A DNA stretch of 64,000 bases from Oscillatoria sp. FACHB-1406. GTDB lineage: Bacteria > Cyanobacteriota > Cyanobacteriia > Cyanobacteriales > Spirulinaceae. The number at the start of each line of letters is the position of its first letter. Positions within the stretch are counted from its first letter, which is position 1. The stretch lies in the NCBI RefSeq assembly GCF_014698145.1, contig NZ_JACJSM010000009.1, forward strand, positions 101,680 to 165,679. The letters are read 5' to 3'. A program made the position numbers and the translations under genes. The notes under the pieces are model-generated. The model was not told where the DNA came from. It worked only from the letters and a program-made list of their open reading frames with translations, and made no database searches. This document shows, one piece after another, positions 41,928-52,345 of this stretch.

Positions 41928-43244
41928 CTAGGAAGAGCGGGCTTTCGCTGACTGTTCGTTGGAGCCGCCTGTAGCGTATTTGCGGGCAATATCCAAAAGT
42001 TTTTGTTTGTCGGCGGGCTTGGTCAAAAAGTCCGTCGCACCAACAACTTTAGCGCGTACCCGGTCTACTAATCCATCCTGACTGGTCAGAATAATAACGG
42101 GCGTATCTTTAAGATTGGAAACGCGGCGGATTTGGCTGCAAATTTCGTAACCGTTGGCGATCGGCATCATCAAATCGAGGAAAATGACATCGGGTTTGTG
42201 CTGCAATAACGTTGGTAAGGCTTGAATGGCTTCTTGAATGCCGATAAACCGATAGCCTGCTCCCGTTAGCAGTTTTTCCATTGCTTTGCAGACTCGAGGA
42301 CTATCATCGATACAGACAATGCAAGGGCGATCGGGAGACGAGTCGAAAGTCGGCACTCTCTCGGCTGTCGGGGTCGCCTCTCGAGCCAGATCGCAATAGG
42401 ATTGATAGGGGTTCGGTAAATCTGGGACTTCCACTAAACCGATCAATTGTCGGCGAATATAGGGTAGTAACGATTGACAGACTCCAACAAGATCTTTTTT
42501 AAGGAGAACGCTAATATCTCGCATCGTGCGCCGACCATCAATTAGTGCCACTAAATTTTTGTAGGTACTGGGAGAAGCTTTAGCTTGAAGCTGTTCGCTT
42601 TTTTTGATGACGGGGGCGAGATTGGGGGAATAGAGGGCGAGTCCCATTTGACTCCACTTTTCCCACACTTTTTGAGTACCGCTGAGCGCAAGTTCTATAT
42701 CCCAGCTTCGCGAACGGGGGAAAATTCCTAAGTCTTTACTCGAAGGTCGCGCGCCTAACTTGGGTTTAATTTTAAAAGTGGAGGCAGTCCTAAACTCTTC
42801 AACCGACTCGCCTCGATCCCTAGGTTTCTCGTAAAATTGAGCGATTTGTTGGGTGACGGCAGCAATCTCAATGGCTTGGAGGAGATCGAATAAAACTTCC
42901 GCAATGAGTCCGCGCGCAATCTCGACCACATCATCAGTCTGAGCGAGATTGCGCTGCACCAATAAGGCGAGAGCGTGATAGTCCCAACACTCAAAAAAGT
43001 CCGATTGACGGGGCGAGATGGCTTTAGGGTTGACTTTCGGTAAAGTGCTGGCTAACTGGCGGCGAAACCGCCGCACCGGATGCAAGCCTTCTGTTGCCCA
43101 AACTAAATTTCCAAGACTTAGGTAAAGCCCCCATTGCTGACCCGTCACCAACTGAATATCCAACCTTCCTGTAAATTGTTGCTGACTGTAAAGATTTAGC
43201 TGCGAAAAGAAAGCTTCGTTGCGGTTTGGAGCAGATGTCATCAT
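41928..43244 (-). CDS. PATAN (DUF4388)-REC regulator, PilG/TaxP type
   Basis: About 438 residues from ATG 43244 (an ATG three bases downstream is equal). The N-terminal PATAN domain is NEAFFSQLNLYSQQQFTGRLDIQL ... WGLYLSLGNLVWATEGLHPVRRFRRQL. The middle (about 130-290) is linker with a winged-helix-like VALIDGRRTMRDISVLLKKD (region about 225-260). A complete REC domain ends it: CIVCIDDSPRVCKAMEKLL, Asp in VIFLDLMMPIANGYE, TSQDG and TKPADKQ. This is the PixG/PilG-like regulator that interacts with pilus extension ATPase in phototactic cyanobacteria. Divergent from the MCP gene. Confidence 0.88.
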   Translation of the reverse strand: MMTSAPNRNEAFFSQLNLYSQQQFTGRLDIQLVTGQQWGLYLSLGNLVWATEGLHPVRRFRRQLASTLPKVNPKAISPRQSDFFECWDYHALALLVQRNLAQTDDVVEIARGLIAEVLFDLLQAIEIAAVTQQIAQFYEKPRDRGESVEEFRTASTFKIKPKLGARPSSKDLGIFPRSRSWDIELALSGTQKVWEKWSQMGLALYSPNLAPVIKKSEQLQAKASPSTYKNLVALIDGRRTMRDISVLLKKDLVGVCQSLLPYIRRQLIGLVEVPDLPNPYQSYCDLAREATPTAERVPTFDSSPDRPCIVCIDDSPRVCKAMEKLLTGAGYRFIGIQEAIQALPTLLQHKPDVIFLDLMMPIANGYEICSQIRRVSNLKDTPVIILTSQDGLVDRVRAKVVGATDFLTKPADKQKLLDIARKYATGGSNEQSAKARSS

Positions 43245-43968
43245 GAGCAATATGGCTGTGCCGTTACATTAAGACTTGTTCAATAACTGGATACCCCCAA
43301 GCTTTTTTGAGACTGGATAACCGGCGTTCTGTCTTGATTTCTACGGACTTGCTGCTTGGCTCGATCGCGGTTTGTCTGGTCGGTGCAATCTAACAATTGA
43401 TATTGGTGCTTGTTGATTCTTGCTCCTTCTCCTCTGGCGACGAACCTGACAAACGTTGATTTGCTCTCGGTTAAAAGAAGACTCGATTTTGAGTCGCCTT
43501 TGATTCGCAGCTATGCCTTCTCATGCAGGCGCTTTTCAGCTATAGTGTTGGCTTGCGAATTGCAAGCAGGGATGTCTTGCAGTTGGGAGCATCTCGGCCA
43601 ACGAGCTAATGCTTGCAAGCTCAAAAGAACGGCATTATCCATAGGACAGCGCGCTTCAGAAATCTTGAAGGAAATATATAATTCCTTTCAATCTTAACTT
43701 TATTTTAAGGTTAACTGTTACTCCGACCGAATTTTAATCTCAACCGTTACTTCGACCGAATATAACTTTATCTTACTTTTGAACCTAAAATTATAAACGA
43801 TAGGGTCTCCCTAGGGTTGGAGGGTGTAGCCCCAATCGCTGGTAGCGTCCGCGTTTGCTAGCCATTGCGCCGAGCTTTCAAACTTTTCTACAAGTCGTCC
43901 TCCCCAGCAGTAGTGCTTTAGGGCAAGCGATCCATTAGCATAGAGTTAAGCGACACCTTTGGCGAATT
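43245..43968. other. 724-bp divergent spacer of the chemotaxis locus
   Basis: No supported gene; a plus-strand frame of about 95 residues at 43410-43697 has no family features. It must hold the promoters of the PATAN-REC gene and the MCP gene. It contains the direct repeat described at 43714-43764 and a run of CTTGCAAGC / GCTTGCAAG words near 43550-43620. Confidence 0.5.
43714..43764 (+). promoter_or_regulatory. 29-bp-spaced direct repeat upstream of MCP gene
   Basis: AACTGTTACTCCGACCGAAT (43714-43733) and AACCGTTACTTCGACCGAAT (43743-43762) differ at 2 positions and start 29 bp apart, close to three DNA helix turns, in the spacer before the MCP gene. They lie 200 bp before the start codon. 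A regulator-binding site is a reasonable guess. Confidence 0.45.
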
Positions 43969-46900
43969 ATGGCAGTTTATCCTCAGCAAACCAGTCCGGA
44001 GCAAAATCGAGACGGCGAACGAGACATCGCCGTCGGTCAGAATGGTAAAGGTCAAACCCAACCCGAACGCCCGACAGCCGCCGTCAGCGCCCTGCGATCG
44101 CAACTCGAACAAGCAGGCCTGCTGTCAAACCCGCAAATCGAGCAGTATTGGCAGCAAATCGAGCAATTAACGGCAAAACAACCGGAACAAAACTCTTTTA
44201 AACTCGCGCGAGAGCGTTGGATCGAGCTAGCAGCCACTTTGCGCGCCTGTCCCAGTCGCAATGTCCTGCTCGAAACGGCAGTGACTCTACTCCGACAAAC
44301 CTTGGATGCCGATCGCGCCATCATCTGCCAGATTAAAGGTCAGCAATCGGCAACGTTGCTCGCTGAAGCGCGAAGTCCCGGCTGTCCCCCTCTAGTCGCC
44401 TCTAGCCTTCCCTTAGCCTGCTTTGGAACGCGCTCGACAGCCGAGTTGCGCGATCGCGGCACGATCTCAACTCCCGCCCCCGAACGAGGCGAAGCCAATC
44501 CCTACATCGGGCAAACGCTGCAACAGTTCCAAATTCAGTCCCAGTGTTGTGCGCCCATTCTCCTCGACGGGCAGGTCTGGGGCATTCTCGCGCTGCAAAG
44601 CACCCAAGCCCCGCGCATCTGGCAAGAGTCCGAACTCAACCTCCTCCTCGCGATCGCCACCGAACTCACCGCGCTCTTGCAGCCCCTAAAATTCCGCTTT
44701 CAACTGCAACAGCAGATCGAACGCGAAAAAACCTACGATAAAGTCGTCGAAGACCTCGCCAGCGAAGATCGCACCATTGACGAACTGTTCCTCAACACCT
44801 GCCAAGAAGTTCGCCAGCGCTTGCGAGCCGATCGCGCCATCATTTATCGTTTCAATCACGACTGGAGTGGCGAAGCAATTGCCGAATCCGTCGGGCGCGG
44901 TTGGATTTCCCTGCTTTCAGCGCAAGAAACCGACGAGGTTCTAAAAGGCGATCGCAGCGGTAACGAACGTTCCATCCTCCGTGCATGGGGCAAAGGCGGC
45001 AGCATTATCGCCAAAGACACTTACCTGCAAAATAGTCAAGGTGGCTCCTACTCCCACGGTCAAAAATTCACCTGCGTCAACGACGTTTATGCAGCGGGTT
45101 TCTCCCCCTGCTACCTCGAAAGCTTAGAAAAATACCAAGTCCGCGCCTACGTCATCGTTCCCATCTTCCACGACGAACGCCTCTGGGGCTTGATCTGCGT
45201 CTATCAAAACTCCGGCCCTCGCACTTGGCAAGACGCTGAAGTACAACTCGTGGTGCGTTTGAGCGCTCCCCTGGGGGCTGCCCTGCAAAAATCTGCCAGC
45301 CGCGAACAGATCGCCGCCCAATCCCAAAAGCTCGCCACCGATGCCAAACAAGACCTCGCCTTTATCAAAACGATCGAGCGTCTGTGGCAGTCCTTGGACG
45401 TTAATACCCTATTTCAAACCGCTGTCGATGAAGTGCGACAATTGTTGCAAGTCGATCGCGTCCTCCTCTACCGCTTCGCCGACAAACAAAGCGGGGACTT
45501 AATCGCCGAATCGGCAGGCAAAGAATGGTCGTCGCTGATGCAAGAACGCAAAAAGAGTAGCGCGATCGATCCCGCCAGCGGACAAAACCTCTACGATGCC
45601 TATTTTCGGGAAAGTGGAGACGAGTTGCGGCGCAAGAATGCAGCCTTCTCGCGCGTAGACGATATTGAAACCGCCGGAATTGCGCCCTTTAGCCTCGAAC
45701 GGCTCAAAGAAATGGAAGCCCGCGCTTGCATTCTGATTCCTATCTTTCAACCCAAGTCCGGCAGTAAATCCGAGAGTCTCTGGGGATTGCTGGGCGTTTA
45801 TCAAAATCGCAGTTCCCGAGAGTGGCAGCAAAGCGAACTGAATCTGTTGGTTCAGTTAGGCAAACAATTGGAAGTCGCGATGCAGCAAGCTGAATACGTT
45901 GCGCAATTGGAGCGGCAAACGCAGCAACTCTCCCAAAACGCAGAACGCGATCGCGCCCTGGCCCAAATTGTCGATCGCATCCGCAGCAGTCCCGACATCG
46001 ACAGCGTTTTTCGCAATACCGTTCGGGAATTGCGCGGCATTTTAGAAGGCGATCGCGTCATGATTTATCGCTTCAACCCAGATTGGAGCGGTATTGTCCT
46101 CGCTGAATCCGTCGGCGCGGGTTGGGTTTCCTTACTGAACGAACAAGACAACGATGAAGTATTGCGCGGCGATCGCATCGCCACCGATCGCTGCATTCTC
46201 CGCGATTGGTCTACTAACACCCTTGTAGAAGATACTTACCTCCAAACCACCAAAGGCGGACGCTACCGCAAAGGCGAAAGTTATACAGCCGTCAGCGATA
46301 TTTACGAAAAAAACTTTCCCCGTTGCTATGTCGAGTCCCTAGAAAAATATCAAGCCCGCGCCTATATCATCGCGCCAGTTTTCCAAGGCGAAAAACTCTG
46401 GGGACTGTTGGGAATCTATCAAAACAGCGGCCCGCGCGCTTGGACAGAAGCAGACATTAACCTCGTGCAGCGCATTAGCCTGCCCCTCGGTCTAGCCATC
46501 CAGCAAGCCGAAGCCCTAACTCGCCTCTCCAACCAAGCCAAGCAAGAACAAGTCCTCAGCAAACTCCTCGAAAAGATTCAGCAGGCTCCGGGGATAGATA
46601 CCATTTTCCGCACAACTTGTCAAGACTTGCGCCAACTGCTCTCGGCAGATCGCACCGCCATCTACCGCTTTAACGCAGATATGAGCGGCGAAGTCCTTGC
46701 CGAAGCCGTCGGTAGCGGCTGGACATCCCTGTTGATCGAACAAGAGCAAGATCCCGTCCTTAAGAGCGATCGCGTTGCTACCGACCGCTGCATCCTCAGA
46801 ACCTGGGCAACCGGCAGCATCGTCGAACGCGATACCTACCTCCAAGAAACGGGCGGCGGCAAATACGCGCGCGGCGTAAAATTCACCCGCATCGACGACA

Positions 46901-48174
46901 TTTACAACGCCAACTTTCCCTCCTGTTACACCGACACCCTAGAAAAATATCAAGCCCGTGCTTATGTCATCGTCCCCATCTTTCAAGGCGAAAACCTTTG
47001 GGGACTCTTGTGCGCCTACCAAAACTCCGGCCCGCGCCAGTGGCTCGAAGAAGAAGTGCAACTGATGACGCGCTTGAGTGTCCCGTTAGGCGTAGCCCTG
47101 CAACAGATTGAAGCCCTCGATCGCCTTTCGGAACAATCGAGCGCAATGGCAGCCGTGGCAGACCGCGAAAAAGCCGCAAAAGAACTGTTCCAGCAGCGGG
47201 CAATTCAAATTTTGATGGCAATTCGTCCCTCCTTTGAAGGCGACTTAACAGTACGCGCGCCCATTACCGACGACGAAATGGGAACAATCGCCGATGCTTA
47301 CAACAACGCCATTAAAAGCTTGCGGCGCATCGTCGTACAAGTAAAAGAAGCCGCCGATAAAGTCGGTCAAACCTCCAACCAGAGCGAAGCTGCCATTGAA
47401 GTTCTCTCCACTCAAGCCCAAGACGAACTTCGAGCGCTCAAAGCCGCCCTCGAACAAATCGAAAACATGGTGGCGGCTGCTTCCACCGTAGCCGGAAGCG
47501 CCAAGCAAGTAGAACTGGCGCTCCAACAAGCGCGTTCCACCGTTCAAACCGGCGATACGGCGATGAACCGCACGGTAGAAGGGTTCTCAGAAATTCGCAA
47601 AACGGTGGCAGAAACCAGCCAGAAGATCAAACGCTTGGGCGAATCTTCCCAGAAGATTACGAAAGTCGTGAACTTAATCGGGAACTTTGCCACGCAAACT
47701 AACCTGCTTGCGCTCAACGCCGCCATCGAAGCAACCCGCGCTGGCGAATACGGGCGCGGTTTCGCTGTAGTCGCCGACGAAGTGCGATCGCTCGCCCGTC
47801 AATCCGAAGAAGCCACCAGCGAAATCGAAAAACTGGTTTTGGAAATCCAACAAGAAACCAGCGAAGTGGCAGCAGCGATGGAACGAGGGATTCAACAAGT
47901 CGTATCGGGGACAAACTTGGTTAACGAAACGCGCGCTAGCTTAAACGCTATCGTTGAAGCAACGGCGGAGATCGGCAAACTGGTCGAAAATATTACCCTC
48001 TCGACGCAAGCCCAAACCCAACAATCGCAATCGGTAACGCAGACAATGGAAAATGTCGCCGCGATCGCGCAATCGACCTCCGAGAGCGCCCTCCAAATCG
48101 CAGCATCAATCCAAGCACTGCTTGCCACCGCTGAAGAGTTACAAGATAACGTCGGTCAGTTTAAAGTTGAGTAA
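43969..48174 (+). CDS. Soluble methyl-accepting chemotaxis protein with five GAF domains
   Basis: 1401 residues from ATG 43969, with no visible membrane segment. GAF-like domains start at about 90, 267, 477, 677 and 874 (period about 200). GAF2, GAF4 and GAF5 each have a cysteine in the motif [20 protein letters not shown] (Cys381, Cys786, Cys986), at the place where cyanobacteriochromes attach bilin; GAF3 has PFSLE there. A HAMP-like element (about 1082-1110) and the MCP signalling helix follow, with tip [25 protein letters not shown] (about 1240). It likely docks CheW and CheA to control pilus motility (PilJ/HmpD-like). Ligand or light response unknown. Confidence 0.88.
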   Translation: MAVYPQQTSPEQNRDGERDIAVGQNGKGQTQPERPTAAVSALRSQLEQAGLLSNPQIEQYWQQIEQLTAKQPEQNSFKLARERWIELAATLRACPSRNVLLETAVTLLRQTLDADRAIICQIKGQQSATLLAEARSPGCPPLVASSLPLACFGTRSTAELRDRGTISTPAPERGEANPYIGQTLQQFQIQSQCCAPILLDGQVWGILALQSTQAPRIWQESELNLLLAIATELTALLQPLKFRFQLQQQIEREKTYDKVVEDLASEDRTIDELFLNTCQEVRQRLRADRAIIYRFNHDWSGEAIAESVGRGWISLLSAQETDEVLKGDRSGNERSILRAWGKGGSIIAKDTYLQNSQGGSYSHGQKFTCVNDVYAAGFSPCYLESLEKYQVRAYVIVPIFHDERLWGLICVYQNSGPRTWQDAEVQLVVRLSAPLGAALQKSASREQIAAQSQKLATDAKQDLAFIKTIERLWQSLDVNTLFQTAVDEVRQLLQVDRVLLYRFADKQSGDLIAESAGKEWSSLMQERKKSSAIDPASGQNLYDAYFRESGDELRRKNAAFSRVDDIETAGIAPFSLERLKEMEARACILIPIFQPKSGSKSESLWGLLGVYQNRSSREWQQSELNLLVQLGKQLEVAMQQAEYVAQLERQTQQLSQNAERDRALAQIVDRIRSSPDIDSVFRNTVRELRGILEGDRVMIYRFNPDWSGIVLAESVGAGWVSLLNEQDNDEVLRGDRIATDRCILRDWSTNTLVEDTYLQTTKGGRYRKGESYTAVSDIYEKNFPRCYVESLEKYQARAYIIAPVFQGEKLWGLLGIYQNSGPRAWTEADINLVQRISLPLGLAIQQAEALTRLSNQAKQEQVLSKLLEKIQQAPGIDTIFRTTCQDLRQLLSADRTAIYRFNADMSGEVLAEAVGSGWTSLLIEQEQDPVLKSDRVATDRCILRTWATGSIVERDTYLQETGGGKYARGVKFTRIDDIYNANFPSCYTDTLEKYQARAYVIVPIFQGENLWGLLCAYQNSGPRQWLEEEVQLMTRLSVPLGVALQQIEALDRLSEQSSAMAAVADREKAAKELFQQRAIQILMAIRPSFEGDLTVRAPITDDEMGTIADAYNNAIKSLRRIVVQVKEAADKVGQTSNQSEAAIEVLSTQAQDELRALKAALEQIENMVAAASTVAGSAKQVELALQQARSTVQTGDTAMNRTVEGFSEIRKTVAETSQKIKRLGESSQKITKVVNLIGNFATQTNLLALNAAIEATRAGEYGRGFAVVADEVRSLARQSEEATSEIEKLVLEIQQETSEVAAAMERGIQQVVSGTNLVNETRASLNAIVEATAEIGKLVENITLSTQAQTQQSQSVTQTMENVAAIAQSTSESALQIAASIQALLATAEELQDNVGQFKVE

Positions 48175-48352
48175 GATCTCGAGTTGGGACGCGCAATTTT
48201 GGAGGTTAGAGAAGGGGGAATTAAGAATCGGGCGTTGAGAATTGTTGAATTATTGAGTTTTGATTTTGCTGGCTCTCTTAGACTCGGAGTCAACCTCCAA
48301 ATTCAGTCTCAGAATTTTCAATGCGTAAATTTTGAACAGTGAATTGTGAATA

Positions 48353-48506
48353 ACGCCTAATGTGAATTAGAAGCCGAAAATCCCATTTTACTGTTCTTTC
48401 TCCCCTCGCATTTTCCCCCTTTAGTAAGGGGGGTTAGGGGGGATCGGGAGAGGGGCCGGGGGTGAGGGAAATCAAGACTTTTGGATAATGCACATCAGAC
48501 GTGAAT
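48353..48506 (+). repeat. Dispersed MITE-like repeat, copy 3 (abuts CheA start codon)
   Basis: From ACGCCTAATGTGAATTAG to CACATCAGACGTGAAT. The internal part has CCCCCTTTAGTAAGGGGGG and GGGATCGGGAGAGGGG. The right edge is 1 bp from the CheA-like start codon (ATG 48508), so the repeat occupies the whole place of its promoter and ribosome site. Imperfect terminal inverted repeats as in copies 1 and 2. Confidence 0.75.
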
Positions 48507-48507
48507 A

Positions 48508-51500
48508 ATGAACAGCAATCTCGACTCGGAACGAATTCATGCTGACTTCCTCAACGAAGCTCAAGAACTTTTGCAGAGTATCGAGCAAGAACTCTTGAGC
48601 TTAAGAGAAGAAAAAACGCCCGCGAAAGTGCATAACTTAATGCGAGCGGCTCATACGTTAAAAGGCTCTTCGGCTAGCGTTGGGTTCCATAACTTAAGCC
48701 AGATCGCTCACGGCTTGGAAGGTATTTTTAAATCTTTGTATAATCCTAATTTAAAGATTGATGAAAAATTAGATACATTACTCTTTCAAGCTTACGAATG
48801 CCTGCGGTTGGCGGTGACAGAAATGACCGCGCAAGTCCAAGAAAACGACCTTGACGTTCTGAATCGAGCCGCGTCAACCTTAGCCGAAGTTCAGCTTGAA
48901 TTGGGCGAGGATTATAATCCCGATGCCGCAATTCCCTCCTCGGTAGAACTCGGCTTCGATGTGGTCGGTTCTATTTTTGAAGTGGGGGTCAAACAGCGTC
49001 TAGAGGAAGTTAAGGCGATATTAGAGGCGGGCGACGAGATCGCGCTGGCCCAAACCTTGCACGATTGCAACGAAATCTTTATTGGTTTGGCAGAATCGTT
49101 AAACCTGCCCGGTTTCGGCGCGATCGCAATAGCCATTAAAACGGCCTTAGAAACCCAACCCCAGCACATTCTCGAAATCGGTCGCATCGCCCTCGAAGAT
49201 CTGGAAGCTGCCCATAAAGCAGTATTAGCGGGCGATCGCGAGCGTGGGGGCGAGCCGTCCGCCGCCTTAGAGCATCTAGCCGCCGGAATCGGGAAAGCGG
49301 ACGACGAAGCGAGCAACGGCGAATTGCAGCCTTTTAGCCCCAACTCCAGCGAGACATCCGGCGATTCGACTCTCCCTCCCGTCCGGTTTCCGTTTGCTGG
49401 CGACTTTGAGGAAGACGAAACTGCTGATAACGACTCCTCAGAGGAAGAACCTCTAAGGGACTGGGAGACTGAGAAACCGAAACGATTGGAGCGGCGGAGC
49501 GAAAACAATTTTATCAACGGCGAAGTCGAGTCTTTTGAGTATGCTGAGAACGACTCTTTAGAGCGTATGTTTGGGAATTTCGACCCCGCCCTACTCTCGG
49601 AATTTACGCCAGTCGCAGAAAACCTCGATACTTCGGAGTTCGACTTTGCTGACAAGGGGCGCACAGAAGACAAAATAGAGATTTCCCAAACCGATGCGCC
49701 CTTGCAAGTCGCCGAAGAAGAATTCGACGAATTGCTGTTGGCAACCTCCGACGACGAGCCAACGGTCATCGCCTCCTTCGCAGAAATGACGAAATATCAA
49801 ACGTTGCTTTCCTCGGAGGAAAAATCGAGTCTGTTGCGCCCGCAAACGGTGCGCGTTGAAATCGAGCGCCTAGAACGTTTGAACTTTCAAGCCAGCGAAC
49901 TCTTGGTCAATCAGAACCGACAAACCGATCGCAACGAACGCCTGCTCGCAGCAGTTCAGGAATTGCGATCGCGTTTGAGCAAACACGCCGCCACCCTAGG
50001 GCAACTTCAGACCTGGGGCGCAATGGTCGCCGATAGTTCGCACCCGCACGGGATACCGTCGATGGAAGTTAAGGCAAGTCCGTGGGGGACAGCCGAGATG
50101 GACTTCGACACGCTCGAATTCGATCGCTACAGCGAACTGCAAGTTCTGTTGCAGTCGGTGAGCGAAGAAATGGTACAGATCGAGGAAGTGTTGGAAGTGT
50201 TCGATCTCTATGCCAGCCAATCCGGGCAAATCTTAGACAAGCAACAACGCCTGCTTGAGGCCGCGCGCGACGACCTGACGCAATCGCGAATGCAGCAACT
50301 CGGCGAAATCCTCAGCCGGATCGAGCGCGTCTTGCAACAGTTATCCTTGGTGTATCACAAATCGGTCGAGTTTAAGATTACTGGCGAGCGCGTCCTCGTT
50401 GATAAGGCGATCGCGCAACAACTTTACGACCCCTTGTTGCACTTAGTCCGCAATGCCTTTGCCCACGGGATCGAACCGCCGGAAGTGCGCCGTTCGCTGG
50501 GCAAATCGCCCCAAGGTCAGATTGACATTCGCGCCTACACGCGAGGCAATCACTCTTTTATTGAAGTCTGCGACGACGGGCAGGGGATAGATTTCGAGCG
50601 CATTCGGGAGCGCGCGATCGAGCGAAACTCGGTATCTTTAGAGGAAGCCGCAGCACTGACGCAAGACCAGTTGCTCGAGTTTATCTTTGAACCGGGATTT
50701 TCGACCGCGCGCCAAGCTAACGACTTATTCGGTCGTGGGGTGGGTTTAGATGTGGTGCGATCGAACTTAGAAGCAATCCGCGCGACGCTTTCGGTTAGCT
50801 CGCAATGGCATCGAGGTACTTGCTTTTCGATACGCCTGCCGCTCACCCTCAGCGTTGCCAAACTGTTAGTCTGTCAGGTCGGAGATTTAGTTTATGCTTT
50901 ACCCTCCGATAATATCGAGCAGATCGTCTTGTTGCAAGCGCAACGGATTAAACGCTTGGGCGACCAGCGGATGATGCAATGGCAGCAGCCCCCCTCCCCG
51001 CACCTCCAAGACTCAACCGGCGGCGTTCGTGCCGTTCCCATTCATCGTTTAGCCGATTTGCTCGCTTACCGCGCGGGGTTTATCGATTGGTCTGGGGGCA
51101 ACAGTCCGCAGCCCGCTCAGACAGAAGCAGGACACGATCGCCGGATGGTCATGTTACTGCGAACTCCCAACGGTTTGGTAGGGATTGAAGTCGATCGCGT
51201 CCTCGGCGAGCAAGAATTGGCAATCCGGCCCCTCGGCAATGCTATCTCGCCCCCCAGCTATGTAGATGGTTGTACGATTTTGGGGAACAGTCGCTTAGCG
51301 CTCGCGATCGATTTGGTTGAATTAGTCGCGATCGCACTCGGTCAGTCGCTCCCTGAAACGCTGGAAATGTCGGCGCGCGAGGCGAACGGGAAGCGCGATC
51401 GCTTGGCTCTTATCCCCGATACCGCGAGACTTCCCGCTTCTTCCCCCGTTCCAGCGCCAGCCAGTCATCCCCTAGCCGAGATTGAGGTTACTGCTGAGGA

Positions 51501-51912
51501 GGAAATCGACCCACCGTTACGGCAACTGCCCGCAACACATCGTTGCATTCTGGTCGTAGACGATTCGATTACGCTGCGGCAAAACGTGAAGAGAACCCTA
51601 GAACGGTCGAATTATCGCGTGCTGCAAGCCAAAGATGGATTTGATGCTCTCGAACGCCTGCACCAACATCCGGATATTTCTTTGATTATTTGCGACTTGG
51701 AAATGCCGAATATGAATGGTTTGGAGTTTTTGAATGCTTACCGCCAGAATCCAGCCGCGTGCCACATTCCTGTCGTGATTTTGACCTCTCGGCAAGGTGA
51801 GAAACATCGTCAGTTAGCGCTGGGTTTAGGAGCTTCGGCTTATCTGACAAAACCGTATTTAGAGCGCGATCTCTTGACAACAGTGAGGAAATATGTACAG
51901 GAGCCAGCTTAA
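48508..51912 (+). CDS. CheA-like hybrid histidine kinase with C-terminal receiver
   Basis: 1134 residues. The N-terminal Hpt has the phospho-accepting His49 in MRAAHTLKGSSASVGFH. A second Hpt-like helical bundle lacking that motif lies at about 150-245. An acidic linker (about 260-440) follows. The kinase core has LVRNAFAHGIEPPEVRR (N box, about 650-666), VCDDGQGIDFERIRE, and GRGVGLDVVRSNLEA. A CheW-like domain (about 780-960) couples to the receptor. The C-terminal REC has Asp1063 in LIICDLEMPNMNG and TKPYLERD. This is the PilL/HmpE-type kinase. It follows the MCP gene by 333 bp of mostly repeat DNA. Confidence 0.9.
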   Translation: MNSNLDSERIHADFLNEAQELLQSIEQELLSLREEKTPAKVHNLMRAAHTLKGSSASVGFHNLSQIAHGLEGIFKSLYNPNLKIDEKLDTLLFQAYECLRLAVTEMTAQVQENDLDVLNRAASTLAEVQLELGEDYNPDAAIPSSVELGFDVVGSIFEVGVKQRLEEVKAILEAGDEIALAQTLHDCNEIFIGLAESLNLPGFGAIAIAIKTALETQPQHILEIGRIALEDLEAAHKAVLAGDRERGGEPSAALEHLAAGIGKADDEASNGELQPFSPNSSETSGDSTLPPVRFPFAGDFEEDETADNDSSEEEPLRDWETEKPKRLERRSENNFINGEVESFEYAENDSLERMFGNFDPALLSEFTPVAENLDTSEFDFADKGRTEDKIEISQTDAPLQVAEEEFDELLLATSDDEPTVIASFAEMTKYQTLLSSEEKSSLLRPQTVRVEIERLERLNFQASELLVNQNRQTDRNERLLAAVQELRSRLSKHAATLGQLQTWGAMVADSSHPHGIPSMEVKASPWGTAEMDFDTLEFDRYSELQVLLQSVSEEMVQIEEVLEVFDLYASQSGQILDKQQRLLEAARDDLTQSRMQQLGEILSRIERVLQQLSLVYHKSVEFKITGERVLVDKAIAQQLYDPLLHLVRNAFAHGIEPPEVRRSLGKSPQGQIDIRAYTRGNHSFIEVCDDGQGIDFERIRERAIERNSVSLEEAAALTQDQLLEFIFEPGFSTARQANDLFGRGVGLDVVRSNLEAIRATLSVSSQWHRGTCFSIRLPLTLSVAKLLVCQVGDLVYALPSDNIEQIVLLQAQRIKRLGDQRMMQWQQPPSPHLQDSTGGVRAVPIHRLADLLAYRAGFIDWSGGNSPQPAQTEAGHDRRMVMLLRTPNGLVGIEVDRVLGEQELAIRPLGNAISPPSYVDGCTILGNSRLALAIDLVELVAIALGQSLPETLEMSAREANGKRDRLALIPDTARLPASSPVPAPASHPLAEIEVTAEEEIDPPLRQLPATHRCILVVDDSITLRQNVKRTLERSNYRVLQAKDGFDALERLHQHPDISLIICDLEMPNMNGLEFLNAYRQNPAACHIPVVILTSRQGEKHRQLALGLGASAYLTKPYLERDLLTTVRKYVQEPA

Positions 51913-51960
51913 CGATCTCGGTTGAAGACCTTTTTGTATTTTGAGTGGCGACGAGTTAGC

Positions 51961-52336
51961 TTGACATCCTCACCGCCCTAAAAGTGCGGTGATTCCTAAA
52001 CCTCACGATTCAGGTTTCTGCTTCATTGCAACTGCCTCCACCCGCAAGGAGTTTTATGGTCTTACGTTCGCTCCACAGACTATCCCCGCTAGCCCAGCGG
52101 TTCTTAGGTGTCGAAATTCCGAAAAGAATTTCTATGTTTTTGGTTGATTCGAGGGATAGCTCTACCCATTGCCCCGTCCTCTTTTCCCGGTCTACCGATT
52201 TTTCTTCCCCGTTGCGAAGTTTCGCAAGCTTTGGTGTTAGGGTTTATGTCTCCATCGTCGCGGGTGGGTCATTGACCAACACGATTCTACCAAAAATTAA
52301 TGTAAAGCCGTGCTTCTAGCACGGGGTTTCAAACCC
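51961..52336 (-). mobile_element. IS200/IS605-type remnant with omega-RNA-like 3' end, no tnpB
   Basis: On the minus strand the element runs from GGGTTTGAAACCCCGTGCTAG (left-end hairpin CCGTGCT/AGCACGG, 52308-52324) to GCGGTGAGGATGTCAA (right end). The right part has TGCGGGTGGAGGCAGTTG-like and AGGAATCACCGC words with hairpins TCACCGC/GCGGTGA (51970-51992) and AAACCT/AGGTTT (51998-52017); these resemble the scaffold and right end of tnpB-associated elements as I remember them. No transposase frame remains. It separates the CheA-like gene from the CheW-like gene at 52346. Confidence 0.7.
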
Positions 52337-52345
52337 ATTTTTCTG

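Noticed and set aside
43410..43697. Plus-strand frame of about 95 residues in the divergent spacer before the MCP gene
   Set aside because: No family motif, composition unlike neighbours, no ribosome site, and it overlaps presumed promoters.
48912..49769. 285-residue minus-strand frame, serine-rich, inside the CheA-like gene
   Set aside because: It mirrors the acidic linker of CheA; low complexity and no homology features.
52026..52319. Plus-strand frame of 97 residues inside the IS605-type remnant
   Set aside because: Falls entirely within the element in antisense to the omega-RNA-like part; no protein family features.
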